Assembly: GCF_000739615.1 (NCBI RefSeq)
Contig: NZ_BATP01000056.1
Span: 184,010 to 248,009 of the forward strand
Direction: 5' to 3'
Length of the DNA: 64,000 nt
DNA from: Haloferula sp. BvORR071
GTDB taxonomy: Bacteria; Verrucomicrobiota; Verrucomicrobiia; Verrucomicrobiales; Akkermansiaceae
Made by a program: the position numbers and the translations under genes. This document shows positions 35,162-44,165 of the stretch, one piece after another. Numbering within the stretch: position 1 is the stretch's first letter; each line of letters opens with the position of its first letter. Below the pieces are notes generated by a model, which worked only from the letters and a program-made list of their open reading frames with translations, ran no database searches and had not been told where the DNA came from.

Positions 35162-36199
35162 ATGAGAACCCGAATTCTGAAGCCATTCGCGCTGGCATCG
35201 CTGGTCGCCCTTTCCTCCTGCTCCACGCAAAGCGGAGGGGATCTGACGAAAAGCCAGACGGCGACGAAGACCGGTGCGATGGCGCAGCCGTCCTTCCATA
35301 CCAAGGGCTCGCCCACCGGCAAGCCGACCGGGCCGCTCAAGCCGAGCGAGTACTGGTGGAATCCCCAGATCTCGCCATCGGGACCAGTGGTGGTGCTCGT
35401 CAGCCTGCCGCTGCAAACCGCCAGCGTGTATCGCAATGGCATCCTGATCGGTCGCTCCTCGGTTAGCACCGGAACGAAGGGGCACGAGACGCCTTCCGGG
35501 GTCTTCACGATCCTCGAGAAGAAGCAGACCCACTACTCCAGCACCTACGATGATGCGCCGATGCCCAATATGCAGCGCCTGACTTGGGAAGGCATCGCCA
35601 TGCACTCCGGCAATCTTCCCGGCTATGCCGCCAGCCACGGCTGCATCCGCATGCCCTATGACTTCTCCACGCTGCTCTTCTCCATCACCGCACGGGGAGC
35701 CACGGTGGTCATCGGCAATAGCAAGAATCAGCCCTACCTCGCGGCGAATCCCGGCCTGATGCTCGCACCGAAGGACTTCAATACCGGGATGCTCAAGCCG
35801 CTTGCCAAGGGTGAATACGACTGGAATCCCAAACGCAGCACCAAGGGTCCGATCACCATCATGGTCAGCTCCGCGGATCAATCGATCTATGTCTATCGCA
35901 ATGGCCAGCCCATCGGCCGCGCCGCGGTGCAAGTGAAGGGCCGCTTGGGAGACCACGTCTTCACCTTGCTTGATGGTGTGAGCGGCGGCAGCAGCCCCTT
36001 TGCTCCGGGCCGGGCTGCCCGCCGGTGGATGAGCGTCAGCGGTAGCGGCAGTTCGCCCCATGAGCTCGCGTCCAAGGTGAACTTCTCTCCGGACTTCGCG
36101 CAAAAGGTCGATGACCTGCTTTCTCCTGGCGCGACCGTCGTCGTCACCGACCGGCCGGCGACCCGCTCGTCGAACGAGCTGAACATCCTCACCAATTGA
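35162..36199 (+). CDS. lipoprotein L,D-transpeptidase (YkuD) with a second, degenerate domain
   Basis: 345 residues from ATG 35162 (AGGAAG about 10 bp upstream; the frame is open from 35096). Lipobox LVALSSC, lipidation at C20. The first YkuD domain (about 65-200) has IAMHSGNLPGYAASHGCIRM with catalytic C161 and upstream His. It would form or edit 3-3 peptidoglycan crosslinks at the envelope. The second half (about 220-340) repeats the start of the domain (YDWNPKRSTKGPITIMVSSADQ versus YWWNPQISPSGPVVVLVSLPLQ) but lacks the His-x-x-x-Cys motif, so it is probably non-catalytic. Confidence 0.9.
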   Translation: MRTRILKPFALASLVALSSCSTQSGGDLTKSQTATKTGAMAQPSFHTKGSPTGKPTGPLKPSEYWWNPQISPSGPVVVLVSLPLQTASVYRNGILIGRSSVSTGTKGHETPSGVFTILEKKQTHYSSTYDDAPMPNMQRLTWEGIAMHSGNLPGYAASHGCIRMPYDFSTLLFSITARGATVVIGNSKNQPYLAANPGLMLAPKDFNTGMLKPLAKGEYDWNPKRSTKGPITIMVSSADQSIYVYRNGQPIGRAAVQVKGRLGDHVFTLLDGVSGGSSPFAPGRAARRWMSVSGSGSSPHELASKVNFSPDFAQKVDDLLSPGATVVVTDRPATRSSNELNILTN

Positions 36200-36213
36200 C
36201 GAAAGTCATCATG

Positions 36214-36253
36214 CTCCCCGGTGGGCATTGCCGCGGCAATGCCTCACGGGGAG
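36214..36253. terminator. hairpin between convergent genes
   Basis: Outer stem CTCCCCG/CGGGGAG (36214-36220 with 36247-36253), inner stem GGCATTGCC/GGCAATGCC (36224-36232 with 36235-36243), separated by a small internal loop. Placed between the stop codons of two convergent genes, so it can serve both. There is no T-tract on either side. Confidence 0.65.
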
Positions 36254-36269
36254 TTGAGCCCCTTTGGTC

Positions 36270-38837
36270 CTACTCGTAGTTCCAGGAAATCTCGTGCTCG
36301 TAGCCGGGGTCGAGCGATAGCAGCTTGAAGGCGAGGATGCTGTGATCCTTGGCCAGATACTGCGTCACGAAGCGCTTCTCCTCCGCTGTCTCCGGCTGGT
36401 CCTTCTGGTAGCGGATGTAGCGGAAGCTTCCATGCTTCCGCTTCACGGGCATGAGCACCCACTGGGAGAGTTCCGCGGTTTCGGCTTCGATGCTGAAGCT
36501 CATGCCGGTGCTCGATTCATTGCCACGCAGGAAGATGCCGGGCGATTGGATCTCCGTGATCAGATCAATCGGCACTCCGGCTGGCGCCTTGGTAAGATCG
36601 AAGACCGCGTCCCAGCGATACCTCTTTCCATCGGCCAGCAAGGTCTTCACCACCTTGGCAGGGTTCGGCTGCGTGGGGAAACGCACCTCACCTTCCGCAC
36701 CAGCCAGAATCAGGCGGATCGGGAAGAATGCCGGCCCTTTTAGCTCCGGCAATTTCACCACCGAGACGCGCCGGTAAACATAGACGCGGGAATCTGGGTT
36801 CACCGTCCCGACGGCAGCGGGGTTCCAAGCGCGAAGGTCGGTGATGCGTGAGTCGGACAGCACCTTGAAGCCGGTCAAATCCGGTGCGGCGGCAGCGTGC
36901 CCTTCTTCACTCGGCACGCCCTTCCATGGCTTCATCGGCTCCCCGTCAAGCATGCGGTCCAGTTGCGCCAGGTCCGGACTGCCCTGAGCATAGGACAGCG
37001 TGAGGTTGTTCAGCCGCACGAATCGCTTGTAGTAGTGATACGAGATCGAGGGCAGGCAGAACAGGAGCGGCACGATAACCGGGATGTAGAGGAAGGACAC
37101 CCAGTCGCGCCGGTCGAAGAAGCGGCTCCAGACGCGCCGGATCGCCGCTGCCTGGAGTGCCCTCGCCTCGGCTGTGACGGCCGTCTGCCCTCGAGGCGGG
37201 GAGGGGACTGGCGCGGATTTCGCCGCCACGGACGAGGGTTCCCAGGGTGGGCCCTCCGGCAAGTCCTGGCCAAATACCTCCGGGCGGCTCCGGCACACCT
37301 TCCGGCCCACGCAGTAGCCGTGGCGGATCAGGCTGCTGATCTCGAGCGGAGAGAAGCGGTCCAGGTCGGTGCGGATGCTGCCGAGGTGCCTCTGGAGCTC
37401 CGGATGCAGGGCGGTGGGGTCTTCCTCGGGCTCGACCCTATCCGTCACGCGCGCGAAGACGAATTCACTGGAGCCCTTGAAGGTCTCGTTCTCGAGTTGC
37501 CACACCCGGTTCATGAGAATGTCGCTCGCCCGCAGCGCGCTGCGGATGAGCCCTCCGCCCTGGCCCTTGACCACCTGCATCTGGCGGCCCACGTCGCTGA
37601 CGAGCACACAGTCGAGACCGCTGTTCAACCGTGTGAAGCAAGCCTTGCCGGTAGCTTCGTGAAAGGCGGCGTCCAGCAGGTGGCGGTTCAGCCAGAGCTG
37701 CTCGCCCGCATCGATGTGGTGGAGACCAGCCTGGCTCGCCTTGAGAAGCTTGGCCACGGCGGGATCGGCGGGAATGAGGTGGGCGAAGAGCGGCTCGTGC
37801 TGGAATTGATAGTGGCACAGCGCCCCCGCGAGCCGCGCAAGAATCTGGTCCACGTTGTTAGGCGCGCGACGATCGCCAAGGTCCGTGCCACCCTCGGCAT
37901 CGGCCGCGAGCTCGGACTCGAATTGTTGCGGATGCCGCAAGGCCTCCTCCAGCACCACCGCCAGGCCATGTAGCGGCGTGTCCTCGCTGGAGCGCTCGGC
38001 TTCCGCGAGGATCTCCATCAGGCGGCGCAGGACTGTATCCTCCGTGGAGACACTGGCCGCGCGGAGGGCTTCAAAGGCCGCGCGGATGTCCAGGAAGTCG
38101 CCGCGCGTCAGCGGCTCTTCCATTAGGATGTTCTGCTCGAGGAAGCGGAACATGCGCACTCCCAGGTTATCATAGACACCGCCGTCCGTGTAGGCCTGCT
38201 TGCCAAAGTCGCCATCGGTCATGCCGACATCCGCGCCGGTCAGCTCCAGCGGCGGGAAGAAACCGGGAAAGGCTGAGGATGCTGCAACGGCCATCGAAAG
38301 GGTGGCCAGGCCGGTGTTGAGCGTGTCTAGTTGGAAGCGCCCGTGCGGCTGGCGCCGCGCCATCAGCAGTCCGTCGCGTTGGAAGGAACACAAGCTGCCT
38401 TCGCTGATGTTGGTGGCCAGCACGTGCAGCTTCGGGGTCTTGGGCAGCTCGAAGAGACTCACATCGCCATAGAGGAACTTGCGGTAGTGGCGCTCCAGCA
38501 GGCCGGCGCGGGTCATTTCGCGGCTGGATTTTCCGATCAGGCGCCGCAAGCGGCCCAAGGCCATGCTGAAGGGGAAGCGGCGCAGGATCCGGTTCCGGAC
38601 GTCGAGCTGGATGAAGTTGACCAGCTCCGCTGCAGCCTCATCGAACTCCGCTTCGCTGCCGGTATAGCGCTTCCAGTGGAGGACCAGGTGCGCCGCCATG
38701 ATGCTGCCGCCCGATACCGAAGTGATGTGCGTCACCTGGGAGAGCAGCCCGGCGTCCCGCAGGAAGCGGATCAGCCCGAGGTGATAGAGCGTCGCCCGAA
38801 AGCCACCGCCGGAAAGAGCAAGACCGAGTTTTTTCAT
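36270..38837 (-). CDS. patatin-like phospholipase with a long membrane-anchored C-terminal half
   Basis: 855 residues. Patatin domain in the first about 400: oxyanion loop SGGGFRAT (9-16), nucleophile S42 in SVSGGS and catalytic D218 in TDGGVYDNLG. It hydrolyses lipid acyl esters. The middle part is helical. A single membrane helix, SFLYIPVIVPLLFCLPSI, lies at about 583-600. The remaining about 250 residues are predicted beta-rich and probably on the other side of the membrane. Most patatin proteins lack this part. No nucleotide-signalling gene of the CBASS type is adjacent, so a phage-defence role is not supported. Confidence 0.9.
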   Translation of the reverse strand: MKKLGLALSGGGFRATLYHLGLIRFLRDAGLLSQVTHITSVSGGSIMAAHLVLHWKRYTGSEAEFDEAAAELVNFIQLDVRNRILRRFPFSMALGRLRRLIGKSSREMTRAGLLERHYRKFLYGDVSLFELPKTPKLHVLATNISEGSLCSFQRDGLLMARRQPHGRFQLDTLNTGLATLSMAVAASSAFPGFFPPLELTGADVGMTDGDFGKQAYTDGGVYDNLGVRMFRFLEQNILMEEPLTRGDFLDIRAAFEALRAASVSTEDTVLRRLMEILAEAERSSEDTPLHGLAVVLEEALRHPQQFESELAADAEGGTDLGDRRAPNNVDQILARLAGALCHYQFQHEPLFAHLIPADPAVAKLLKASQAGLHHIDAGEQLWLNRHLLDAAFHEATGKACFTRLNSGLDCVLVSDVGRQMQVVKGQGGGLIRSALRASDILMNRVWQLENETFKGSSEFVFARVTDRVEPEEDPTALHPELQRHLGSIRTDLDRFSPLEISSLIRHGYCVGRKVCRSRPEVFGQDLPEGPPWEPSSVAAKSAPVPSPPRGQTAVTAEARALQAAAIRRVWSRFFDRRDWVSFLYIPVIVPLLFCLPSISYHYYKRFVRLNNLTLSYAQGSPDLAQLDRMLDGEPMKPWKGVPSEEGHAAAAPDLTGFKVLSDSRITDLRAWNPAAVGTVNPDSRVYVYRRVSVVKLPELKGPAFFPIRLILAGAEGEVRFPTQPNPAKVVKTLLADGKRYRWDAVFDLTKAPAGVPIDLITEIQSPGIFLRGNESSTGMSFSIEAETAELSQWVLMPVKRKHGSFRYIRYQKDQPETAEEKRFVTQYLAKDHSILAFKLLSLDPGYEHEISWNYE

Positions 38838-38935
38838 CTAAGTGACAGCACTAGCCATCACTTTGATGGTCCGCCCCCCGGGGCATCAAGATCGTCCTTG
38901 CTCTATACACCAAAGGTTAATGCCCGGCCGGCCCC

Positions 38936-39451
38936 TCAGCGCCAGAACTCCATCACAGGACCCTCCTCCCCATACACCGGATCTCTTTCGGGCAGCGGCA
39001 CCTTCTCGATCCGCCCCCGCGCGGCATCCAGATTGCCCTCGCTCGGGCGGATAAGATCCACCTTCTCCCCACGCGGATAAGCCCCCACCACTTGGAAATC
39101 CTCTGAAGCGCTCAGGCACATGTGGCCGTAGCCAGCGGGCAGCACCAGCACATCGCCCACTGCCACCCGAAACTCTCCACCCTCTTCACCTCCGAGCATC
39201 AAGCTCGCCGAGCCCCGGGCAACTCCTAACACCTCGTGATTCGTGCTGTGGAAGTGCTGATAGGAATAAACTCCCCAGCGCCAGGTGCTGCCCCAGCCAT
39301 TGGCAGCATAGCGTTCTTCAAACCACTCCGCCGGATCCTCCGCATCCGCAGCCTCCGTATGCCGCATCACAATCAAGGGCAGCGTTGGATGATTGGGCGT
39401 CCGGCCATCATCCGGGAAAAGGCGCGTTTCGATTTCGGCGGAGCGAGACAT
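38936..39451 (-). CDS. cupin-domain protein, YjlB-like
   Basis: 171 residues from ATG 39451; a start at 39472 is less likely. Single cupin fold with the two motifs visible: YQHFHSTNHEVLGVARGSAS (metal-binding H-x-H-x-x-x-H/E) and GDVLVLPAGYGHMCL (G-D-x-x-x-x-P-x-G-x-x-H). From memory this resembles the uncharacterised YjlB/COG4297 group. A metal-dependent enzyme or binding role is expected but the substrate is unknown. Confidence 0.88.
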   Translation of the reverse strand: MSRSAEIETRLFPDDGRTPNHPTLPLIVMRHTEAADAEDPAEWFEERYAANGWGSTWRWGVYSYQHFHSTNHEVLGVARGSASLMLGGEEGGEFRVAVGDVLVLPAGYGHMCLSASEDFQVVGAYPRGEKVDLIRPSEGNLDAARGRIEKVPLPERDPVYGEEGPVMEFWR

Positions 39452-39607
39452 GAGAAAAGGGAAGCAAAGCATCTATCGCGCGCTGGGGAATGAGCAAAGT
39501 TGGGGAAGGGATTCGCATGGTCCTTGCGAAGAAGCTCGACGTAGACCTCTTGCCGGACCCTGTTGGGACCGGATCAAACGTTCGCGGATAGAAACCGGCG
39601 CCTAGTC

Positions 39608-40006
39608 ATGAATATACCACAAGCGCAGGAATTGCTGGAGATGGGCATGTTTGCCGAGGCTGGGGATGCCTTGGAGCAATTGCCGGATGACTTGAAGCAA
39701 GCGCCGGCCGCGCTCCGCATCCAGATGCGCGTGGCGGCCGCTTTCGGGCGCTGGGACATGGCACGCGGGATTGCCGATACACTTCGTCACGGGACCCCTG
39801 CCGACCGGGAAGATGCCGCATCCTGCTACCAATCGGTGGCCGCCGAACACTACAAGCACGGTCGCGTGGAGGAAGCCCGGACCTTGCTCCGCAGGGCCAT
39901 CGGCACATGGTCGGGCCTGCGCGCCCAGATTCTCGTCGACAAGCGCTTCGCCACGAAATTCATCGAGCAGTTCAAGGAGAAGGAAGAACGCCGGGAGGAA
40001 TTCTAG
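39608..40006 (+). CDS. small TPR-like protein
   Basis: 132 residues from ATG 39608. All-helical with TPR-like pairs (AQELLEMGMFAEAGDALEQLP, then AASCYQSVAAEHYKHGRVEEARTLLRRAI). No signal peptide or membrane segment. The C-terminus is Lys/Glu-rich. Probably a protein-protein interaction module. No operon partner. Confidence 0.65.
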   Translation: MNIPQAQELLEMGMFAEAGDALEQLPDDLKQAPAALRIQMRVAAAFGRWDMARGIADTLRHGTPADREDAASCYQSVAAEHYKHGRVEEARTLLRRAIGTWSGLRAQILVDKRFATKFIEQFKEKEERREEF

Positions 40007-40143
40007 CGCTTACCCGAGCCGGCCGGGCTCCATCCCGCCGCAATCTGCTCCTTGGTCGGTGTCCCGTTCCTCCGGCTGGAGATCTCCACATGCCGCCGGT
40101 ATTCCTCGCCGGTAGTGCAGGGGCAGTGGCGCGGGAATCCCAG
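40003..40143 (-). other. open frame of 47 codons with protein-like composition, possible remnant
   Basis: Minus-strand frame after an in-frame TAG at 40144-40146, with no ATG. The translated C-terminal part (CPCTTGEEYRRHVEISSRRN) looks real, but there is no start, and its stop overlaps the stop of the TPR-like gene. Likely the tail of a broken gene or a small unrecognised protein with an unusual start. Confidence 0.25.
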
Positions 40144-40175
40144 CTAGGCGCGGACCGTCTTCAGCCAGCCTGATT

Positions 40176-40642
40176 TCAGTCCCGGTTCTTCTTTCGCCAG
40201 TGAACCTTCGCTGGAAGCGGATCGCGGGAGGTGGGAATATCCGCGATGTCCAACTCGCGGCGCCGCAGCTTGCCACCGTCATTCCTGTCCGCGAGGTGAG
40301 CGGGGTTCTGCGCGAAGCCGATGAGTTCCTCCGAGTTCTTGAAGTAGCCTTGGAGAACTCCCGAAAGGCAGGAGCCGCTTACCACGCGATCGGGATGCAC
40401 TGCGGCGATGGCGGCTTTCAGGGCTTCAAGTCGTAGGGAAAGCGCAAGCGCCACCATGCTTCCTGGCCCCGGAGATAGGAGAATACCCCGAGTGCCAGCA
40501 GAGGTAGGAAGGGGGCAACCAGGATGCCTCCGATGACGGCAAGACATCGGAGAGCAAGTTCCGCACCGGACGCTTTTTCGAGCAGGGAGCGCAGCACCCG
40601 CGAAAGCGGCTTGCCGTCATCGGTAAGATGGAGGTGCCGCAT
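40176..40642 (-). pseudogene. small membrane protein split over two frames
   Basis: ATG 40642 opens a 74-residue frame with a membrane segment (GGILVAPFLPLLALGVFSYL) that stops at 40418-40420. A second frame, readable from ATG 40457, continues the same composition (ALKAAIAAVHPDRVVSGSCLSG) to TGA at 40176. Both have codon use like the neighbours. They overlap by 40 bp. A single gene with a frameshift near 40420 explains this best. Two overlapping coupled genes are the alternative. No function can be assigned. Confidence 0.5.
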
Positions 40643-40788
40643 CTGCAGCAGGGGACGCGTGGGGAACTCATGTTGCCGGACTACGGCTCTCTAGCACAGT
40701 AGCGTCCCTTGCGAAAGTGGAGGGGAGAGTTGTAGCGGCGGCACATGCGGGGTTGCCCTGCCTCCGTATTCCCCGCCACCCTCCGCCC

Positions 40789-41559
40789 GTGCGCCTGAAA
40801 ATCACCCTCGCCTACGACGGCCAAACGCTCGACGGCTGGCAATCCCAGCCCTCCGGCAACACCGTCCAGGATCTCGTCGAAAAGGCGATTGCCGAGACCG
40901 CCAAGCAGCCGGTTCGCCTGCACGGCTCCGGCCGGACTGATGCCGGCGTGCATGCCCTTGCCCAAGTCGCGCACTTCGATGCGCCGGAGGAGATCAACAT
41001 GAACCCCTTCAACTGGGTGCCAGCGCTCAATACCAAGCTGCCTGCCTGCATCCGCGTGATGGAGTGCGAGGAAGTCTCCGCCGACTTCCACGCCCGCTAT
41101 GGCACTAGCGGCAAGACCTACCGCTACGACATTTCCACCGAGCCGGTGCTCTCACCCTTCCGCGCGGGCCGCGCTTGGCACCTGCCGCGCCAGCTTGACC
41201 CCTACACCCTCCGCGAGGCCCTGGATCTCTTCGTCGGCCGTCATGATTTCGAAGCCTTCGGCGCGAAGCGGGGGTATGAAACGGAGGAAACCAGCTACGT
41301 CCGCACCATCACCGCCGTGGAACTCCTACCCCTCGAGTGGGGCTGGCGCCTGAGCTACAGCGGCGACGGCTTCCTCTACAAGATGGTCCGCCTGCTCACC
41401 GGTACCGCCATCCAGGCCGCTCAAGGTCGACTCGGCCTCGACCCGATCCGGGCCTTTTTGGCCCAGCCTCCGGGCCCATCGCGGTCAAAGTCGTCTCATT
41501 GTGCGCCCCCGGATGGTCTCTATCTGGAGCGGGTGGAATACGCTCCGCAGCCAATCTGA
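40789..41559 (+). CDS. truA: tRNA pseudouridine(38-40) synthase TruA
   Basis: 256 residues from GTG 40789, which gives the usual N-terminus VRLKITLAYDG. The frame is open upstream without a plausible start. Catalytic D51 lies in the signature GSGRTDAGVHA, followed by HFDAPEE, the R/Y-x-T-S-G-K-T-Y-R-Y segment and the C-terminal CAPPDGLYLERVEY. It converts U38-40 of the anticodon arm of several tRNAs to pseudouridine. Length fits the family. Confidence 0.95.
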   Translation: MRLKITLAYDGQTLDGWQSQPSGNTVQDLVEKAIAETAKQPVRLHGSGRTDAGVHALAQVAHFDAPEEINMNPFNWVPALNTKLPACIRVMECEEVSADFHARYGTSGKTYRYDISTEPVLSPFRAGRAWHLPRQLDPYTLREALDLFVGRHDFEAFGAKRGYETEETSYVRTITAVELLPLEWGWRLSYSGDGFLYKMVRLLTGTAIQAAQGRLGLDPIRAFLAQPPGPSRSKSSHCAPPDGLYLERVEYAPQPI

Positions 41560-41695
41560 AAGTCAGGCCGCCGGAGTTGGGTAATCTCTCCGCATCTCTT
41601 CCCGCTGCGGCGGGTTTCCACCTCCAGTGTGGCCTCGATTCTTGCCGGAATCAGCGCTGGACGGTCCGTCACGAAAAGTTATCTTCTCCGCCCTC

Positions 41696-42202
41696 ATGAC
41701 TTGTAAGACTGCCATTGCCGCTTGCAGCCTGCTTTTTGCGGGGCTCCTTCCGGCGGCTCAGGCAGCGGATGACTACTTCGATTGGGCGGACGCTCACGGC
41801 TTGGTCGGCGTGTTCGCCGATCCGCAGGCGGACCTTGATACGGATGGCATCACCAATCTGATGGCCTATGCTTTTGACCTCGCGCCGGTGAATGATCCGG
41901 ACGCATGGGAAAAGCTGCCGACCCTCGCATTTGTCGGTGATCCACCGGAGCCGATGATCACCTTCGTGCTTCCGGCCGAAATTCCGCGCGATGTTTCTTA
42001 CATCGTCCAAATGGTCACGGAAGAGGGCAAGCGCGTGGAGATCGCCCGCAAGGACGGCCGCGATGCTTGGCATGGCACTGGCGACATTTCCAAGCGCAAG
42101 CTGGACAACGGATGCACCGAAGTGACGGTCTTCATCCCGATGTCCGTGGCTGTTCCGGATGTACCCAAGCCGCTGAGGCTGAAGGTTGAATTCACGGACT
42201 AA
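41696..42202 (+). CDS. small secreted protein with calcium-type motif
   Basis: 168 residues from ATG 41696, with a signal peptide (AIAACSLLFAGLLPAAQAAD). After it comes the segment DLDTDGITNLMAYAFDLAP, like the TSP3/dockerin-like loops of other secreted proteins here, and a beta-rich C-terminal part ending LRLKVEF. This is a common short layout of verrucomicrobial exported proteins, in effect the terminal domain of the larger ones standing alone. No enzyme motif is seen. Confidence 0.7.
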   Translation: MTCKTAIAACSLLFAGLLPAAQAADDYFDWADAHGLVGVFADPQADLDTDGITNLMAYAFDLAPVNDPDAWEKLPTLAFVGDPPEPMITFVLPAEIPRDVSYIVQMVTEEGKRVEIARKDGRDAWHGTGDISKRKLDNGCTEVTVFIPMSVAVPDVPKPLRLKVEFTD

Positions 42203-42205
42203 GCA

Positions 42206-42793
42206 CTAGCGGCCGGTAATTTTCTGCCGCTCCGCGGGGCCCAGCTCCCGCCAAGTCCCGGGCTCCAGTCCTTCCAGCCCTAGGCTGCCAATCCGTACCC
42301 GCACCAGTCGCAGGGTCGGATGTCCCACCGCTGCGGTCATGCGCCGTACTTGACGGTTCTTGCCTTCGGTGAGGGTCATCTCCAGCCAGCAATCCGGCAC
42401 GCTCTTGCGGAAGCGCACCGGCGGGTCGCGCGGCGGGAATTCCGGGGCCGGGTCCAGCCTCTGGGCGCGGCAGGGGAGGGTGCGGTGGCCCTTGATGTCC
42501 AGTCCGCCGGCTGCCAGTCGCTGGAGCGCTTCTTTCTCGGGAAGTCCCTCGACTTGAACGTGGTAAGTCCGCGGGTGACCCTTCGATGGTTCCAGCAGCC
42601 GACTCACCAGTCCCGGCTCATTGCCCAGCAGCAGCAGGCCCTCCGAGTCCTGATCCAGCCGCCCGATCGGGAAAACGTCCTTGGGAAATCCGAATTCGGC
42701 CAAGGTCCGCTGCCCCGGCTGGTCCGGGGTGAACTGGCTAAGCACCCCGTAGGGTTTGTTGAAAGCGATCAGCATCCGCAGCCCGATTCCCAT
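42206..42793 (-). CDS. RluE/RsuA-type pseudouridine synthase
   Basis: 195 residues from ATG 42793; ATG 42775 (MLIAFNKPYG) is equally good. Catalytic motif PIGRLDQDSEGLLLLGNE carries the nucleophilic Asp in GRLD. RTYHVQVEGLP, the LTEGKNRQVRRM loop and the N-terminal FNKPYGVLSQF place it in the RluE-like branch that lacks the S4 domain. It modifies rRNA, with 23S in the RluE case. It is convergent with the small secreted protein gene, 3 bp away. Confidence 0.9.
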   Translation of the reverse strand: MGIGLRMLIAFNKPYGVLSQFTPDQPGQRTLAEFGFPKDVFPIGRLDQDSEGLLLLGNEPGLVSRLLEPSKGHPRTYHVQVEGLPEKEALQRLAAGGLDIKGHRTLPCRAQRLDPAPEFPPRDPPVRFRKSVPDCWLEMTLTEGKNRQVRRMTAAVGHPTLRLVRVRIGSLGLEGLEPGTWRELGPAERQKITGR

Positions 42794-42800
42794 AAAATGA

Positions 42801-42837
42801 ATGGCCCCGCCAGCCACAAACGGACCGGCGGGGCCAT
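42801..42837. terminator. strong hairpin with 11-bp arms
   Basis: ATGGCCCCGCC (42801-42811) and GGCGGGGCCAT (42827-42837), followed on the plus strand by CTTTTCCCCCCCC. It lies just upstream of the pseudouridine synthase start, so on the minus strand it would fold in that gene's leader. On the plus strand no adjacent gene needs a terminator. Its role is unclear. Confidence 0.55.
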
Positions 42838-42955
42838 CTTTTCCCCCCCCAGGGAAATCTTGGAAAACTTGCGTTCTGCAGCGACTGGGGACTACCAAGC
42901 GCTGCCGTAAACGTGTGACTCTAATGCCACAGACCCGCCCTCCCAACAATGCGTG

Positions 42956-42983
42956 TTGATACTTACGGGAGTTTACGTATTCT
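42956..42983 (+). promoter_or_regulatory. candidate promoter of the LuxR regulator gene
   Basis: TTGATA (42956-42961), 16-bp spacer and TATTCT (42978-42983), 27 bp before the GTG start. The spacer contains a repeated TTACG (TTACG-GGAGT-TTACG), which could be a binding site of the regulator itself. Confidence 0.45.
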
Positions 42984-43010
42984 TCGGGGGAAAGCCGAAC
43001 CACCCTGCCT

Positions 43011-44069
43011 GTGCTTGGAAAATCTTACTTCGATCTAGCCCAATCCATCTACCGCGCCACTAAATTCGAGGACGTGGTGGATCTTTTGGTCGCGAAATTA
43101 CCGCATTTGATCGGGGCAGACGAGGTTGTGATCATGGATTCGTCGCCGGTCCACGGGATGCGCACGATTATGGGCCACGGGGCCTTCGCGGAGCATTTGG
43201 CCTCGCGGGTGGACCTGATCAACAAGCTCTCGTCCTCCCATCCGATCTACAAGCAGGTGGATTTCAGCAGCCCGGGCGACCTCGGCTTTGCGATGAGCGA
43301 CTACGTTTCGCCCGCGGAATACCGGGACAGCATTTTCGTGAAGGAGGTCTTCGGCGAAATGGCGATGAACGATGTGCTCTTCGGCATGCTGGTCCAAGGC
43401 AAGCGCCGGAGTGCCTATGTGAATTGCTACCTTTCCACGCGGACCTTCGCCTTCCAGGCGCGTGAGCGCTTCGATGCGATCCTGCTGACGGTGCGCGGCG
43501 TGCTGGACCGCATGGAGGCCCACAATGTGGAGCAAGCTGTGCGCCAGCGCCTGCTGGGCGGGAATGACAACAGCCACATGGCGGTCTTTTCGGTGATGCC
43601 GGGCGGCGAGATCTGGGCGCTGAATCACGCTGCGGACAGCCTCACGGAGGGCTGGTGGAAGGAGGAGGCTACCTTCCAGCTCACCCAACAACGCGTCGTG
43701 CAGTTTGGGAAGGAGCTGGATGATTCCTTCGAGAATCCGGTGACCGCCCGCTGGACCGATGTGGTCATGGACCTGGGCGGTGGCGATATTCATTTCGCGG
43801 CGCTGCCGAAGCTGAGCGGCGAGACGATCCTGATGCTGCGCACCGGCGGCGATGAAGGCAGCGAAGAGGCGCTGTCGATCCTGACCCGCCGCCAGCGCGA
43901 GATCATGGACTGGATCGCGGAGGGCAAGACCAGCGCGGAAGCGGCAATCATCCTGGGCATCAGCCCGCGCACGGTGGAGAAGCACTTGGAAGCCGTCTTC
44001 CAGCGCCTCGGCGTGGAAAATCGCATCGCGGCGATGCGGCGCTATCTGGATTTGAAGCGAGGGCTTTGA
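43011..44069 (+). CDS. LuxR-family regulator with an N-terminal sensory domain
   Basis: 352 residues from GTG 43011. The C-terminal HTH has LTRRQREIMDWIAEGKTSAEAAIILGIS and TVEKHLEAVFQRL, the LuxR signature. The N-terminal about 270 residues form a GAF-like or autoinducer-binding-like domain without the usual acyl-homoserine-lactone residues that I can see, so the ligand is unknown. No receiver domain is present. A DUF1592 gene follows 96 bp downstream and may be a target. Confidence 0.9.
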   Translation: MLGKSYFDLAQSIYRATKFEDVVDLLVAKLPHLIGADEVVIMDSSPVHGMRTIMGHGAFAEHLASRVDLINKLSSSHPIYKQVDFSSPGDLGFAMSDYVSPAEYRDSIFVKEVFGEMAMNDVLFGMLVQGKRRSAYVNCYLSTRTFAFQARERFDAILLTVRGVLDRMEAHNVEQAVRQRLLGGNDNSHMAVFSVMPGGEIWALNHAADSLTEGWWKEEATFQLTQQRVVQFGKELDDSFENPVTARWTDVVMDLGGGDIHFAALPKLSGETILMLRTGGDEGSEEALSILTRRQREIMDWIAEGKTSAEAAIILGISPRTVEKHLEAVFQRLGVENRIAAMRRYLDLKRGL

Positions 44070-44165
44070 GCGAAGCCGGGTCGAGTCCCTGTTGTCTTTC
44101 CGACAAAACGCCTGCGTCTGCCGCGTATCGTGCGGGATGCAGTCGACCCTCGCGATATCCCGTTC

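Noticed and set aside
36270..38837. CBASS-type or other phage-defence effector role of the patatin protein.
   Set aside because: No nucleotide cyclase, HORMA or TRIP13 gene is adjacent, and the flanking genes are an L,D-transpeptidase and a cupin.
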